Source: Roseburia sp. 1XD42-34
Lineage (GTDB): Bacteria > Bacillota > Bacilli > Bacillales > Amphibacillaceae
DNA: 64,000 nucleotides
Reading direction: 5' to 3'
Assembly (NCBI RefSeq): GCF_009917385.1
Contig: NZ_QWLJ01000004.1
Coordinates: 1-64,000 of the forward strand
Shown here: positions 35,758 to 45,663 of the stretch, in pieces
How positions within the stretch are numbered: the first letter of the stretch is position 1
Layout of the letters: every line of letters starts with the position of its first letter
Translations under genes and position numbers: made by a program
The notes under the pieces: model-generated
What the model was told of the DNA's origin: nothing
What the model saw: the letters and a program-made list of their open reading frames with translations, nothing else
Database searches by the model: none

Positions 35758-37110
35758 CTATCCATTTTTTAACTTTAGTCGTGTTAAAAAGAACCCATCT
35801 GTTTGAAAAGTCTGCGGAAAGATTTGCAAACCTTCCTTACTTATTCCCTCAGTATCATGCAATGGCTTAGGCAAAGCAGTAAAAAATGTTTGGTCAACTT
35901 CAAAGGAAGGATGTTTTTCACAGAAGGCACGAATAACTTGTTCATTTTCTTGTTGATCAACCGTACATGTACTGTATACTAATCGACCTTCTTGTTTTAA
36001 TAATGGGGCAACTGTTTCGAGTATCTCCTGTTGTATAGACGCTAAGCGTTCGATATCCTGTTCTCGTTTGTGATATTTTATTTCTGGTTTCCCTCTAATA
36101 ACTCCTAACCCAGAGCAAGGGGCGTCAATTAAAATTCGATCAAAAGTAGCGTCTTGGTATTTTTCACGCAACTTACGAGCATCACTTGTTGCTGGGTGAA
36201 TAATCGATAAATCAAGTTCGTCAGCCTTTGATTGGATAAGTTTCACTTTTTTAGCATGAAGATCGTATGCATCAATCCGTCCTTGGTTCTCCATTTTTTC
36301 CGCTATATGTGTTGCTTTCCCACCGGGTGCACTGCAAGCATCAAGCACATACATGCCAGGTTTTAATTGCATTATTTCAGCTACTAACATGGAAGATTGA
36401 TCCTGAACTGTCACCATTCCTTCTTTAAACCATTTGCTCTTCAACACATTTCCCTTTTCAATAACAATTCCCTGGGGCGAGAAAAAGGAGGGGCGTACTT
36501 TAAAACCACTCTCCTCCATCTGTCTGATTGCATCTTTCCTGCTTATTTTTAAAGGGTGGATGCGAACAGATAAAGGTTTGTGCTTCGTATTTGCAAGGCA
36601 TATCGCTTCGGTTGTCTCTTTCCCATATTGTTTCATCCAGCGTTCCACTAACCATTGCGGGTGGCTTGTTGCAATGGATATTCTTGCTACGTCATCGCTT
36701 ATCTCAGATATAGGAGGAACTCCTTTTCGTTGTATAGCACGTAAAATACCATTTATAAATGAGGCAATCCCTTTATGCCCACGAGATTTGGCAATTTCCA
36801 CCGCTTCATGGATAATCGCATGGTCTGGGATACGGTCTAAATATACCATCTGATAAATGGACATTCGCAACAAAACTCTAACCCATAAATCGAGTTTTGT
36901 TTTCCCCTTTAAAAATGGTTTTAAATAGTAATCCAACGTTAATTGCTGCTGTATTGTACCATACACGATTTCCGTAAACAAACCTTCATCTTTGGAACGA
37001 ATGCCTCCAGCCTGCAGTTCCTGATTGACGAGCAGATGACTATACCCTTGATCCTTTTCAATACGTATTAATGTATTTAACACTTTGCTTCGTACTGTTT
37101 GCTTGTTCAT
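35758..37110 (-). CDS. rsmB: 16S rRNA (cytosine-967-C5)-methyltransferase RsmB
   Basis: RsmB makes m5C967 in 16S rRNA. The 450-residue protein has an N-terminal NusB-like RNA-binding domain (residues about 1-140) and a C-terminal Nol1/Nop2/Sun methyltransferase domain with SAM site DACSAPGGKATHIAEKM, DAPCSGLGVIRGKPEIKY and the catalytic YSTCTVDQQENE. It follows fmt by five bases. Confidence 0.95.
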   Translation of the reverse strand: MNKQTVRSKVLNTLIRIEKDQGYSHLLVNQELQAGGIRSKDEGLFTEIVYGTIQQQLTLDYYLKPFLKGKTKLDLWVRVLLRMSIYQMVYLDRIPDHAIIHEAVEIAKSRGHKGIASFINGILRAIQRKGVPPISEISDDVARISIATSHPQWLVERWMKQYGKETTEAICLANTKHKPLSVRIHPLKISRKDAIRQMEESGFKVRPSFFSPQGIVIEKGNVLKSKWFKEGMVTVQDQSSMLVAEIMQLKPGMYVLDACSAPGGKATHIAEKMENQGRIDAYDLHAKKVKLIQSKADELDLSIIHPATSDARKLREKYQDATFDRILIDAPCSGLGVIRGKPEIKYHKREQDIERLASIQQEILETVAPLLKQEGRLVYSTCTVDQQENEQVIRAFCEKHPSFEVDQTFFTALPKPLHDTEGISKEGLQIFPQTFQTDGFFLTRLKLKNG

Positions 37111-37115
37111 ACTGT

Positions 37116-38057
37116 TTACTCACCCATTATTTGTCCAATTTGGATTTGATTTGGATTCCCTTGCAAATAGTCCTTTACCGTCATTCGTTTTTTCCCCGCT
37201 GGTTGTATTTCAGTTACCCGAAAGCCTTTTTTATCGCCACAGGCAATAATGAAAGAGCTGTTACCTGGTTTATCAACCACTTCTCCAGCTTTTCCATCAT
37301 AAACTTTATCTATTGGTTCCCCCCACCATATTTTCATCGGTTTCCCTTGAAATATTGTATAAGCGACCGGCCAAGGGTGTAATCCCCGCACATGGTTATA
37401 CACCACCCCACTCGGTTGATTCCAATCAATTTCTTCTTGCTCCCGCTTAATATTATGAGCGAAGCTAGCTTGATCGTGTTCTTGTTCGATTGGCTGCAAT
37501 TCATTAGCAAAAAGCTTAGGTAGGGTTTCTTCTAATAACTGTGAACCCGCTTCAGCCAACTTGTCGTGTAAGCTACCTACATGATCATTTTCCTCAATCA
37601 TTACTTTTTGATGCGTCAGCATAGCTCCTGCATCTAACTTTTCCACCATATACATAATCGTAACGCCCGTTTCCGTTTTGCCTTGCATAATGGCATAATG
37701 TATCGGTGCACCACCTCGTAATTCTGGCAGAAGTGAAGCATGTATATTGATACATCCATACGGGGGTGCAGTTAATAATTGGTTAGGTAGCAGTTGGCCG
37801 TAAGCGGCGGTTACGATTAAATCGGGCTCATATGCCAGTATCGCTTCATAGTCATCCTTTAGCTTTTCAGGTTGAAACACAGGGATATCGTGCTTTATGG
37901 CTTCCTGTTTGACTGGTGGCGGAGTAACCACTCGCTTTCTCCCTTTTGGCCGATCTGGTTGAGTAACAACAAGTACAACGTCATAAGGGGAAGCTACTAA
38001 TGTTTTTAAAATCGGGACAGCAAAATCTGGCGTACCCATAAATACAATTCGTTTCAT
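37116..38057 (-). CDS. fmt: Methionyl-tRNA formyltransferase
   Basis: Fmt formylates initiator Met-tRNA. The 313-residue protein shows [14 protein letters not shown], the formyl-THF site [17 protein letters not shown] with Asn/His, [15 protein letters not shown], and the C-terminal OB-like domain ([12 protein letters not shown]). In B. subtilis def, encoding the deformylase, lies between priA and fmt. Here only about 20 bases separate priA from fmt, so def is missing from the locus. Confidence 0.96.
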   Translation of the reverse strand: MKRIVFMGTPDFAVPILKTLVASPYDVVLVVTQPDRPKGRKRVVTPPPVKQEAIKHDIPVFQPEKLKDDYEAILAYEPDLIVTAAYGQLLPNQLLTAPPYGCINIHASLLPELRGGAPIHYAIMQGKTETGVTIMYMVEKLDAGAMLTHQKVMIEENDHVGSLHDKLAEAGSQLLEETLPKLFANELQPIEQEHDQASFAHNIKREQEEIDWNQPSGVVYNHVRGLHPWPVAYTIFQGKPMKIWWGEPIDKVYDGKAGEVVDKPGNSSFIIACGDKKGFRVTEIQPAGKKRMTVKDYLQGNPNQIQIGQIMGE

Positions 38058-38078
38058 CTTACTACCTACTTTCTATAA

Positions 38079-40487
38079 TTACATTAAATGGTAAGGTTGC
38101 ATATCAATCGAAATAAGCAAACCATCTTTGCGAATCTGCTCTGAAAAATGCTCCATTATCTTCCGAAGTTCATCTTGTAGATGCGGCTCATTTCTGTATT
38201 TTATCATGCATTGATAACGATATCTATTCTTTATACGCGGAATGGGCGACGGCGTTGGTCCTAATAAGATAGTTTGTTTATGGACGACTTTGGATAGCAT
38301 TTGTACCATTTGTTGTGTGGATTGAATCGCCTTAACTTGGTTTGTATGTGTAACGGTAATTAATGCTAAAAAGAAATAAGGTGGGTAATGGAATGTTTTA
38401 CGCATTAGCATTTCCTTTTGATAAAAGCTTGTGTAATCATACGTACTAGCCAACTGAATACTATAATGATCAGGAGTATATGTTTGTACGACTACTTTTC
38501 CATTTAGTTCATGTCGACCAGCCCGTCCACTCACCTGCGTCAATATTTGAAACGTTTTTTCTGCTGAACGAAAATCTGGTAAGTGTAGCATCGAATCTGC
38601 TGTTAGCACGCCTACCAAAGTAACATTTTCAAAATCAAGACCTTTTGCTATCATCTGTGTTCCTAGTAAAATATCGGCTTGCTTCGTTGCAAATTGGTGC
38701 AATAGCTTCTCATGCGACCCTTTTCTTCTTGTCGTATCTACATCCATTCGAATAACCCGAGCCTCAGGTATCAACTTTACCAATGCTTCCTCAACTCTTT
38801 GTGTGCCTGTCCCAAAATAACGAATGGTATCGCTGCCGCACTCTGGGCAATGTATGGGCATTGGTTCTTCGTATGAGCAGTAATGACATTTTAATACATG
38901 ACTATTTTTATGAAACGTCAATGCAATATCGCAATGCGGGCACTCTTTGACATGGCCACAATCTCGACACATAACAAACGTAGAATATCCCCTACGATTC
39001 AATAATAGTACGATTTGTTCTCTCTTTTGTAAACACGCTTCTATTTCCGCTTTTAATGTTCTAGAAAACATCGTCCGATTTCCAGCATGTAACTCCTTAC
39101 GCATATCCACAACTTCTACTGGTGGCAGTTCTTTATCGTTCGTTCGCTTATCCAATGTTGTTAATTGATAGACTCCCTTACTTGCTCTAGCATACGATTC
39201 CAGCATGGGAGTTGCACTACCTAAAATCACAGGACACTGGTGGTGTTGCCCACGTTGAATAGCTACATCTCTTGCATGATAACGTGGCTGATCTTCTTGC
39301 TTATAGGTTGATTCGTGTTCTTCATCAATAATAATAACTCCTAAATTTTCGAATGGGGCAAAAATAGCAGATCTTGCCCCCACAACCACTTGTACCTCTT
39401 TACGCTGTATACGTCGCCATTCATCATATTTTTCACCAGCGGACAAAGCACTGTGCATGACAGCTACATTAGAACCAAATCTTCCTTTAAATCGCTTAAC
39501 CATTTGCGGTGTTAACGATATTTCTGGCACGAGGACAATTGCCTCGGCGCCTTTTTCAATAACCGCTTGAATGACTTGTAAATATATTTCCGTTTTTCCG
39601 CTTCCAGTAATACCATGCAGCAAAAAAACAGCATGCCTTTCATTTTCAATTGTTTCTTTCATTGGCTTGATTGCTCTGGATTGTTGTCCTGTTAAATTCA
39701 AAGCTTCTGTTTTCGGAAAGTCACTATGTGCATAAGGATCACGGTAAACCTCTTGTTGGAAGCTTTCCAGCAATCCTTTTTTTTCAAGCTCTCTCAACGT
39801 GTTATCGCTTGTTTTTAGTTGCTTTAGCAACGCTTGCTTCTCCACTTGTTGCGGATGTTGTAAAAAGAACTGGAGAAGCTGCTTTTGCTTTTTTGCTCGT
39901 TTGGATAAATCCAACATTGCTTCTTCTAGCTCATGTAATTCTTTAGCTGGTTGAATGATCGTCTGATATTTTTTCGTAATACGCGATTGAACTACATATT
40001 CAATGGCTACGTCCCCAGCTTGTACTGCTTCCGATAGTCGAATATAGCGAATTCCTGAAGTGAGGAAATCTTCATATGGAACCACATCTCTACCTGCAAA
40101 CAATAATTCGAGTTCCTTAGACAGGCGCGCTTCTGAGAGACGTACAATTTCCTTCTTATAAGTTGCTTTTAATACTTGTGGTAACATGGCCTGAAAGGTT
40201 GTGATTTGTAAGCTAATCGTTTCACGTGCAAGCCATTTTCCAATTTCCAATAGTTCTTTTGTCAATACAGGTTGGAAATCAAGCACATCGTGAAGTGGCT
40301 TTAACTTGGAAAATTCGGATGCTGTTGTCTTTTCTACAACAAACCCCATCACTTTTCTCGGGCCAAATGGTACAATAACACGAGCACCAGCAACGACAAT
40401 ATTTGAAAACTTTTCTGGGATAAGATAGTCAAACGTTTGGTCGATGGAGTTGGCAGGAACATCGACAATTACTTTTGCTATATTCAC
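38079..40487 (-). CDS. priA: Primosomal protein PriA (replication restart helicase)
   Basis: PriA recognises abandoned forks and reloads the replisome. The 802-residue protein has an N-terminal DNA-binding region and helicase motifs LLHGITGSGKTEIYLQ, IDEEHESTYKQ, LGSATPMLES and the zinc-binding cysteines in CRDCGHVKECPHC and CHYCSYEEPMPIHCPECGS. It ends with QVSGRAGR and the C-terminal domain. A GTG start overlaps the coaBC stop (GTGA), with GAGG ten bases upstream. Confidence 0.96.
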   Translation of the reverse strand: MNIAKVIVDVPANSIDQTFDYLIPEKFSNIVVAGARVIVPFGPRKVMGFVVEKTTASEFSKLKPLHDVLDFQPVLTKELLEIGKWLARETISLQITTFQAMLPQVLKATYKKEIVRLSEARLSKELELLFAGRDVVPYEDFLTSGIRYIRLSEAVQAGDVAIEYVVQSRITKKYQTIIQPAKELHELEEAMLDLSKRAKKQKQLLQFFLQHPQQVEKQALLKQLKTSDNTLRELEKKGLLESFQQEVYRDPYAHSDFPKTEALNLTGQQSRAIKPMKETIENERHAVFLLHGITGSGKTEIYLQVIQAVIEKGAEAIVLVPEISLTPQMVKRFKGRFGSNVAVMHSALSAGEKYDEWRRIQRKEVQVVVGARSAIFAPFENLGVIIIDEEHESTYKQEDQPRYHARDVAIQRGQHHQCPVILGSATPMLESYARASKGVYQLTTLDKRTNDKELPPVEVVDMRKELHAGNRTMFSRTLKAEIEACLQKREQIVLLLNRRGYSTFVMCRDCGHVKECPHCDIALTFHKNSHVLKCHYCSYEEPMPIHCPECGSDTIRYFGTGTQRVEEALVKLIPEARVIRMDVDTTRRKGSHEKLLHQFATKQADILLGTQMIAKGLDFENVTLVGVLTADSMLHLPDFRSAEKTFQILTQVSGRAGRHELNGKVVVQTYTPDHYSIQLASTYDYTSFYQKEMLMRKTFHYPPYFFLALITVTHTNQVKAIQSTQQMVQMLSKVVHKQTILLGPTPSPIPRIKNRYRYQCMIKYRNEPHLQDELRKIMEHFSEQIRKDGLLISIDMQPYHLM

Positions 40488-41698
40488 GATCGTTGAGCCT
40501 CCACATCCTCATAAATGAGTTTGAGAATTTGTCTGGCAATCTCTTGTTTGGTGTTTAAACCAAGCGTTTCTGTCTTCCCTCGTTTATTCAGATAAGTTAC
40601 AGCATTGGTATCCCCTGCAAACCCTGCACCCTCAGCAGAAATATCATTAATTACAATAGCATCGAGGTTCTTTCTTTCCATCTTTTTACGTCCATTCTCC
40701 ATCGGTGTCTCTGTTTCAGCAGCAAATCCCACGAGAAATTGCTGGGCTTTTCGCTCACCTAAAGCTTGTAATATATCTTTTGTTCGTTCCATTTGAATTT
40801 GTAAAGGACCAGCTTGTTTTTTCATCTTTTGTTCATAAGTAACGGCAGGACGATAATCAGCTACAGCAGCAGCTTTAATGACAATATCACTTGCACCAAA
40901 GTGCTCTAGCATGGATTCATACATTTCCTCTGCCGTCGTAACATCAATTTTCGTTATCTGCGCATGCTGTATTTGCACTTGGGTTGGTCCGGCAACTAAT
41001 GTGACAGTAGCTCCTGCATTAGCAGCGACTTCCGCTAGTGCAAATCCCATTTTCCCAGAAGACCGATTGGTAAAATAACGGACCGGATCTATTTTTTCCT
41101 GCGTAGGACCAGCAGAAACGAGTACGTGCTTTCCTGTTAAAAATAAGTTTTCTTTTTGTTGTTGGTGTGCTTCTATTGTTTCGATGATCGTTGCTGGTTC
41201 TTCTAACCGGCCTTTGCCTACATAACCACAAGCTAAATAACCGGCACCGGGTTCAATAAAATGATAGCCCCAATTAACTAATGTTTGCATGTTTTTTATA
41301 ACAGCAGGATGTGCGTACATATGCACATTCATAGCAGGTGCAATGTATACCGTAGCTTGTGTAGCAAGTAATATGGTTGATAACATATCATCAGCAATTC
41401 CATTAGCAAGTTTACCAATAATATTAGCAGTAGCTGGTGCAAGGATAACCATATCCGCCCAATCAGCTACATCAATATGAGCAATTTTTGCAGGATCTTT
41501 TTCATCAAATGTATCGGTAAATACAGGGTTACGGGTTAGAGCTTGAAATGTTAAAGGTGCAACAAAGTTCGTAGCATTATCTGTCATAACCACTTTTACA
41601 TTTGCTCCTTTTTGCGTCAACTTACTAGCAAGACTACAAGCCTTGTAAGCCGCTATACCTCCAGATACACCTAACACTATATTTTTGGAATGAACCAC
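40484..41698 (-). CDS. coaBC: Bifunctional CoaBC (PPC decarboxylase / PPC synthetase)
   Basis: CoaBC carries out two steps of coenzyme A synthesis: coupling of cysteine to phosphopantothenate and decarboxylation. The 404-residue protein has an N-terminal flavoprotein CoaC domain (GVSGGIAAYKAC, PAMNVHMYAHPAV, active-site AGYLACG) and a C-terminal CoaB domain (VSAGPTQEKIDPVRYFTNRS, KAAAVADYRP). It starts with GTG after AAAGGAGAG. It is first in the coaBC-priA-fmt-rsmB chain. In B. subtilis rpoZ directly precedes it; here 650 bases intervene. Confidence 0.96.
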   Translation of the reverse strand: MVHSKNIVLGVSGGIAAYKACSLASKLTQKGANVKVVMTDNATNFVAPLTFQALTRNPVFTDTFDEKDPAKIAHIDVADWADMVILAPATANIIGKLANGIADDMLSTILLATQATVYIAPAMNVHMYAHPAVIKNMQTLVNWGYHFIEPGAGYLACGYVGKGRLEEPATIIETIEAHQQQKENLFLTGKHVLVSAGPTQEKIDPVRYFTNRSSGKMGFALAEVAANAGATVTLVAGPTQVQIQHAQITKIDVTTAEEMYESMLEHFGASDIVIKAAAVADYRPAVTYEQKMKKQAGPLQIQMERTKDILQALGERKAQQFLVGFAAETETPMENGRKKMERKNLDAIVINDISAEGAGFAGDTNAVTYLNKRGKTETLGLNTKQEIARQILKLIYEDVEAQRS

Positions 41699-42267
41699 GG
41701 ATACTCTCTCCTTTCTTTGATGTACACAGAGTGGAAAATATCACTCATCACACATTTATAAATCCTATTTAAGAATTCATTTCGACTATTTTCAAAGTAC
41801 TAACACAGTTTTCCTTTTTAGAGCAGCAGATAAACCATCCATTCCAGGCAATACGCTTGATAAAGTGTATCTTCAATGAGTGGGGTTTTTATTTATCCCC
41901 TACTGATGTTCGTACCTAAAGGCTGCTTACGAAAAGGGTGTTTAAGTGCTGTTATTTCCCATTTAGCCTCGTTGTAACACAATTTACCCAACTTCTAAAG
42001 TAAGAGTCTTACAGCACCTTATAAGCAAGATAAGTAAATCTGCCGTTCGGGAGATTTTCTTTCATCTCCTGTTGAATGTTAAATGTTATACGGTATAACC
42101 TAAAGGTTCCTCGAACATATCCAGGCGTTTATTCTTTTTGGCGATTTAGACTCTTTTTATAACTCATATGACTTGATGTGGAAGAAAGGCTTACGGCGCT
42201 TACATGCAGGATAAAAAACTTCCTGCATTTTTATTGGAATAAATAACGTTCTTTACCTGACATATGC
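41699..42267. other. Gene-free gap between rpoZ and coaBC
   Basis: There are about 570 bases without a supported gene. The centre is repeat R2 copy b. The flanks are AT-rich and show no clear promoter, although coaBC probably needs one because an rpoZ terminator lies upstream of it. Confidence 0.5.
41870..42031 (+). repeat. R2 interspersed repeat, copy b
   Basis: This copy shares TATCCCCTACTGATGT, GTACCTAAAGGCTGCTTACG, AAGTGCTGTTATTTCCC and CTTACAGCACCTTATA with the other copies. The distal pairing GTGCTGT / ACAGCAC is perfect here, while ACCTAAA / TTTAAGT has one mismatch. Confidence 0.8.
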
Positions 42268-42299
42268 AGAAAATCCCTCGCAACTAAATTCGCGAGGGA
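42268..42299 (-). terminator. Terminator of remA-gmk-rpoZ
   Basis: On the minus strand TCCCTCGC pairs with GCGAGGGA around a ten-base loop, followed by TTTTC. It lies about 50 bases after the rpoZ stop. Confidence 0.75.
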
Positions 42300-42351
42300 A
42301 TCCATTTTCAGTATGATAACCGGATTACGCTTCTTTAAGATAACAGAGCCT

Positions 42352-42563
42352 TTAGGATGGGCTATTTCCTATCTCTTCTTCAAGAAACAGCTTTCCTGCC
42401 TGAATTTCTTCCAGCGCCATGCCAACATATTGATGGGACTTTGGATTATCAATTAATACTTCCTTCGTTACACTGATTTGTCTAGCCCGTCTAGCAGCCA
42501 ACGTAACAAGTGTATATTTTGAGTTGATTTTACCTAGCAGTGAATCAATCGATGGGTCTAGCA

Positions 42564-42564
<1 letters not shown>
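42352..42564 (-). CDS. rpoZ: RNA polymerase omega subunit
   Basis: Omega helps fold and stabilise the beta-prime subunit of RNA polymerase. The 70-residue protein shows MLDPSIDSLLGKINSKYTLV, AARRARQI and VGMALEEIQAGKL, the standard pattern. Its ATG overlaps the gmk stop (TAATG), giving translational coupling. The remA-gmk-rpoZ order is conserved in Bacillus. Confidence 0.95.
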
Positions 42565-43456
<892 letters not shown>

Positions 43457-44227
43457 TATAAACCCTCCGTATAATTCTTCTATCTCTCTAGATTTAATCC
43501 ACCTCTATAGCTTCGTAACACTTCTACCTTCTGTTTTAGCGTATATAAAGAAGTGCAGTGAATGATACTACAAAACACCTGATTGATTTATGTTGGCTGA
43601 TGTCGTCTGCAAAGGTATTCCCCTGAGACTAGTACCGAACTGCGGTCGTTATACAAAGTCTTTTCCGATAAAATGAACTACAATTGAAACGCATTTTAAT
43701 AAATTTCTGTAATACTAGTTTATGTTCTTTTAGTACTAGGAGATCAAATGAAATTCAATGCTGAGGAGCTTCTCCCATTGTCTTACGGAATTTAGCAGCA
43801 CGCAAGGATTCTGTGAGCTTCACAAACGAGTCAAACAATTAAGGCTATTCCCGCACTTAGCCCCTTTTATATCAACTCAAGAACTTTGCAACAGCAGACT
43901 TCAGGCACATTACATGCTAGATAAAGCTGAAAAGATTACCAATAAATGGAATTCAATTCCTATTACGATTAGGTGACCATTCACATGGTCATTTTGGAAG
44001 CAAATAGTATATATAAATAATTCCAGTATAGAAATCGTTCCTAATTTAGTAGTATTCCCAAATATTGGATCAAGATGCAAGTAGTTTCGTTCCTGCGCTT
44101 TTAAATTTTCTTATACTTGTAGATGCTATAGTCAATGATATCTTTGAGCATTCCTCACTGCAATTTGACGGACATGTTTACAACCTTTATTGACATTATA
44201 CGTAAAAAGGGGGCGAAAACACAACTA
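43457..44227. other. Gene-free gap between yloC and remA
   Basis: This is 770 bases without a supported gene. The plus-strand frame at 43758-43976 lacks a ribosome site and has no recognisable domain. A short piece near 43614-43663 (CCCCTGAGACTAGTACCG) vaguely recalls repeat R2, but the match is too weak to call. A remA promoter is expected but was not identified. Confidence 0.45.
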
Positions 44228-45112
44228 TTATTCCACGTTTTGCACTTGTTCTTTTATTTTTTCAATTTCGCTTTTGATATTGATTGTATACTCGCTTGTA
44301 ATCGTATCTACGGATTTGGAACCAATTGTATTTGCTTCGCGAAGTAATTCCTGCGCGATAAATTCTAATTTTCGTCCAATCGTTCCACTTAACAACAATG
44401 TTTGTTTCATCTGCGCTAGATGACTGTTCATGCGAGTTATCTCTTCTGTAATATCGCCTTTTTCGGCTAATAAAACAATTTCCTGATATAATCTTGCTGG
44501 ATCCTTTAATGGTTCTTCATTAAAATGGTCTGCAACTCGGCGTTGAATTCGTTCACGATATGTGATCAACGCGATAGCCTGTCGTGCACTTATTTTCTCT
44601 ACACATTGCTGCAATTTATGTATACGAACTTGCAAATCCTTTGATAGGGATGTACCTTCCTGTTTTCTCATCTCTAATGCTTGTTGACAAGCATCATTTA
44701 CAGCATCCTTCAATTTGGTAGTCCATGCATCTGTTAATTCGTTTTCTATCTCGGATACAGAAAACACATCGGGGAAGCCAGTGATAATCGTTATTGGCAA
44801 TTCACCAGCAAGCTGATAACGTTCCTTCATTTCTTGTAATTGAGTCATATATTGTTCTACTAAGTCCCAGTTTGTTTCAACTGTTTTTTGCATGAGCGCT
44901 TCACCGTGAAGTTGAATATATAGTTCCACTCTCCCCCTTTGAAAGTAACTTTGCAACATCTTTTTTAGCTTCTCTTCTAGGAATCCGAATTGGTTTGGTA
45001 GTTTCATACTAATGTCAAGATAACGGTGATTTACTGTTTTAACCTCAACCGTCAAAAGCAACTGGTTTGTGGTCACCTTTGCGCTTCCATAGCCTGTCAT
45101 ACTTATTACCAT
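44228..45112 (-). CDS. yloC: YicC/YloC family endoribonuclease
   Basis: The 294-residue protein belongs to the YicC/YloC family, conserved endoribonucleases linked to RNA turnover. It starts MVISMTGYGSAK and shows TVEVKTVNHRYLDISMKLP, then a helical middle. The conserved C-terminal block is DITEEITRMNSHLAQM, GRKLEFIAQELLREANTIGS and KSEIEKIKEQVQNVE. GGAGTGATTAT precedes the ATG. It is upstream of remA-gmk, as in B. subtilis. Confidence 0.93.
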   Translation of the reverse strand: MVISMTGYGSAKVTTNQLLLTVEVKTVNHRYLDISMKLPNQFGFLEEKLKKMLQSYFQRGRVELYIQLHGEALMQKTVETNWDLVEQYMTQLQEMKERYQLAGELPITIITGFPDVFSVSEIENELTDAWTTKLKDAVNDACQQALEMRKQEGTSLSKDLQVRIHKLQQCVEKISARQAIALITYRERIQRRVADHFNEEPLKDPARLYQEIVLLAEKGDITEEITRMNSHLAQMKQTLLLSGTIGRKLEFIAQELLREANTIGSKSVDTITSEYTINIKSEIEKIKEQVQNVE

Positions 45113-45614
45113 ATAATCACTCCATCTATATGTATTATACGCTGTATTCCATTTTATTGAAAAGAGATACGAATTACTATCGTACTTTAAAATGAAACAT
45201 TGTTCAAAAGGGACGAGCCTAGCAGGTAATTACATGTGTTCCTCTCACCATGAAATTTTGGTTAATGTCGACTTAATTTAAAAATGTTCATTCATACATA
45301 AGAACCCTAAAAAGCAATTTTCTATGTTAAGTAATTTCTCTGTTCCTCGTTGGGGGCATTTCATAATTGTTCTTCATAAATCACCAAAGGCGCCCAGAAT
45401 TTTCTGTAACCTACCATTATGAACTACAGAGCACCCGAAATTCATCTCCCCTTACCGTTAGACTTTGCCTTCTCACGCTTAAAAAGGGAACTTCTTTCCT
45501 ACTTACGGAGACTCGCTAAATTGTTAGTGTAATGGGGTCCGAATTTTAAATCCACGTCACTTTTCGCTTATCAACAACAAGTCTCTTCGGTCCTTTCCCC
45601 GCCTTTCTCACATC
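45113..45614. other. Gene-free gap between the P-type ATPase and yloC
   Basis: There are about 500 bases with no supported gene and no clear member of R1 or R2. The piece near 45566-45588 (TTATCAACAACAAGTCTC) recalls the end of inverted R2 copy c, so a decayed R2 copy is possible. Confidence 0.4.
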
Positions 45615-45653
45615 AAAAAGAGCGTGTCCTCTAATCAGAAGGCACGCTCTTTT
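45615..45653 (-). terminator. Terminator of the P-type ATPase gene
   Basis: On the minus strand AAAAGAGCGTG pairs with CACGCTCTTTT, followed by T. It lies just after the ATPase stop codon. Confidence 0.85.
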
Positions 45654-45663
45654 GAACCAACCA

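Noticed and set aside
43614..43663. Fifth R2 copy near 43.6 kb
   Set aside because: The likeness is limited to a short CCCCTGAGACTAGTACCG stretch and does not extend into the paired core.
43758..43976. Plus-strand open frame of 72 codons between remA and yloC
   Set aside because: It has no ribosome site, no domain, and a composition typical of non-coding DNA.
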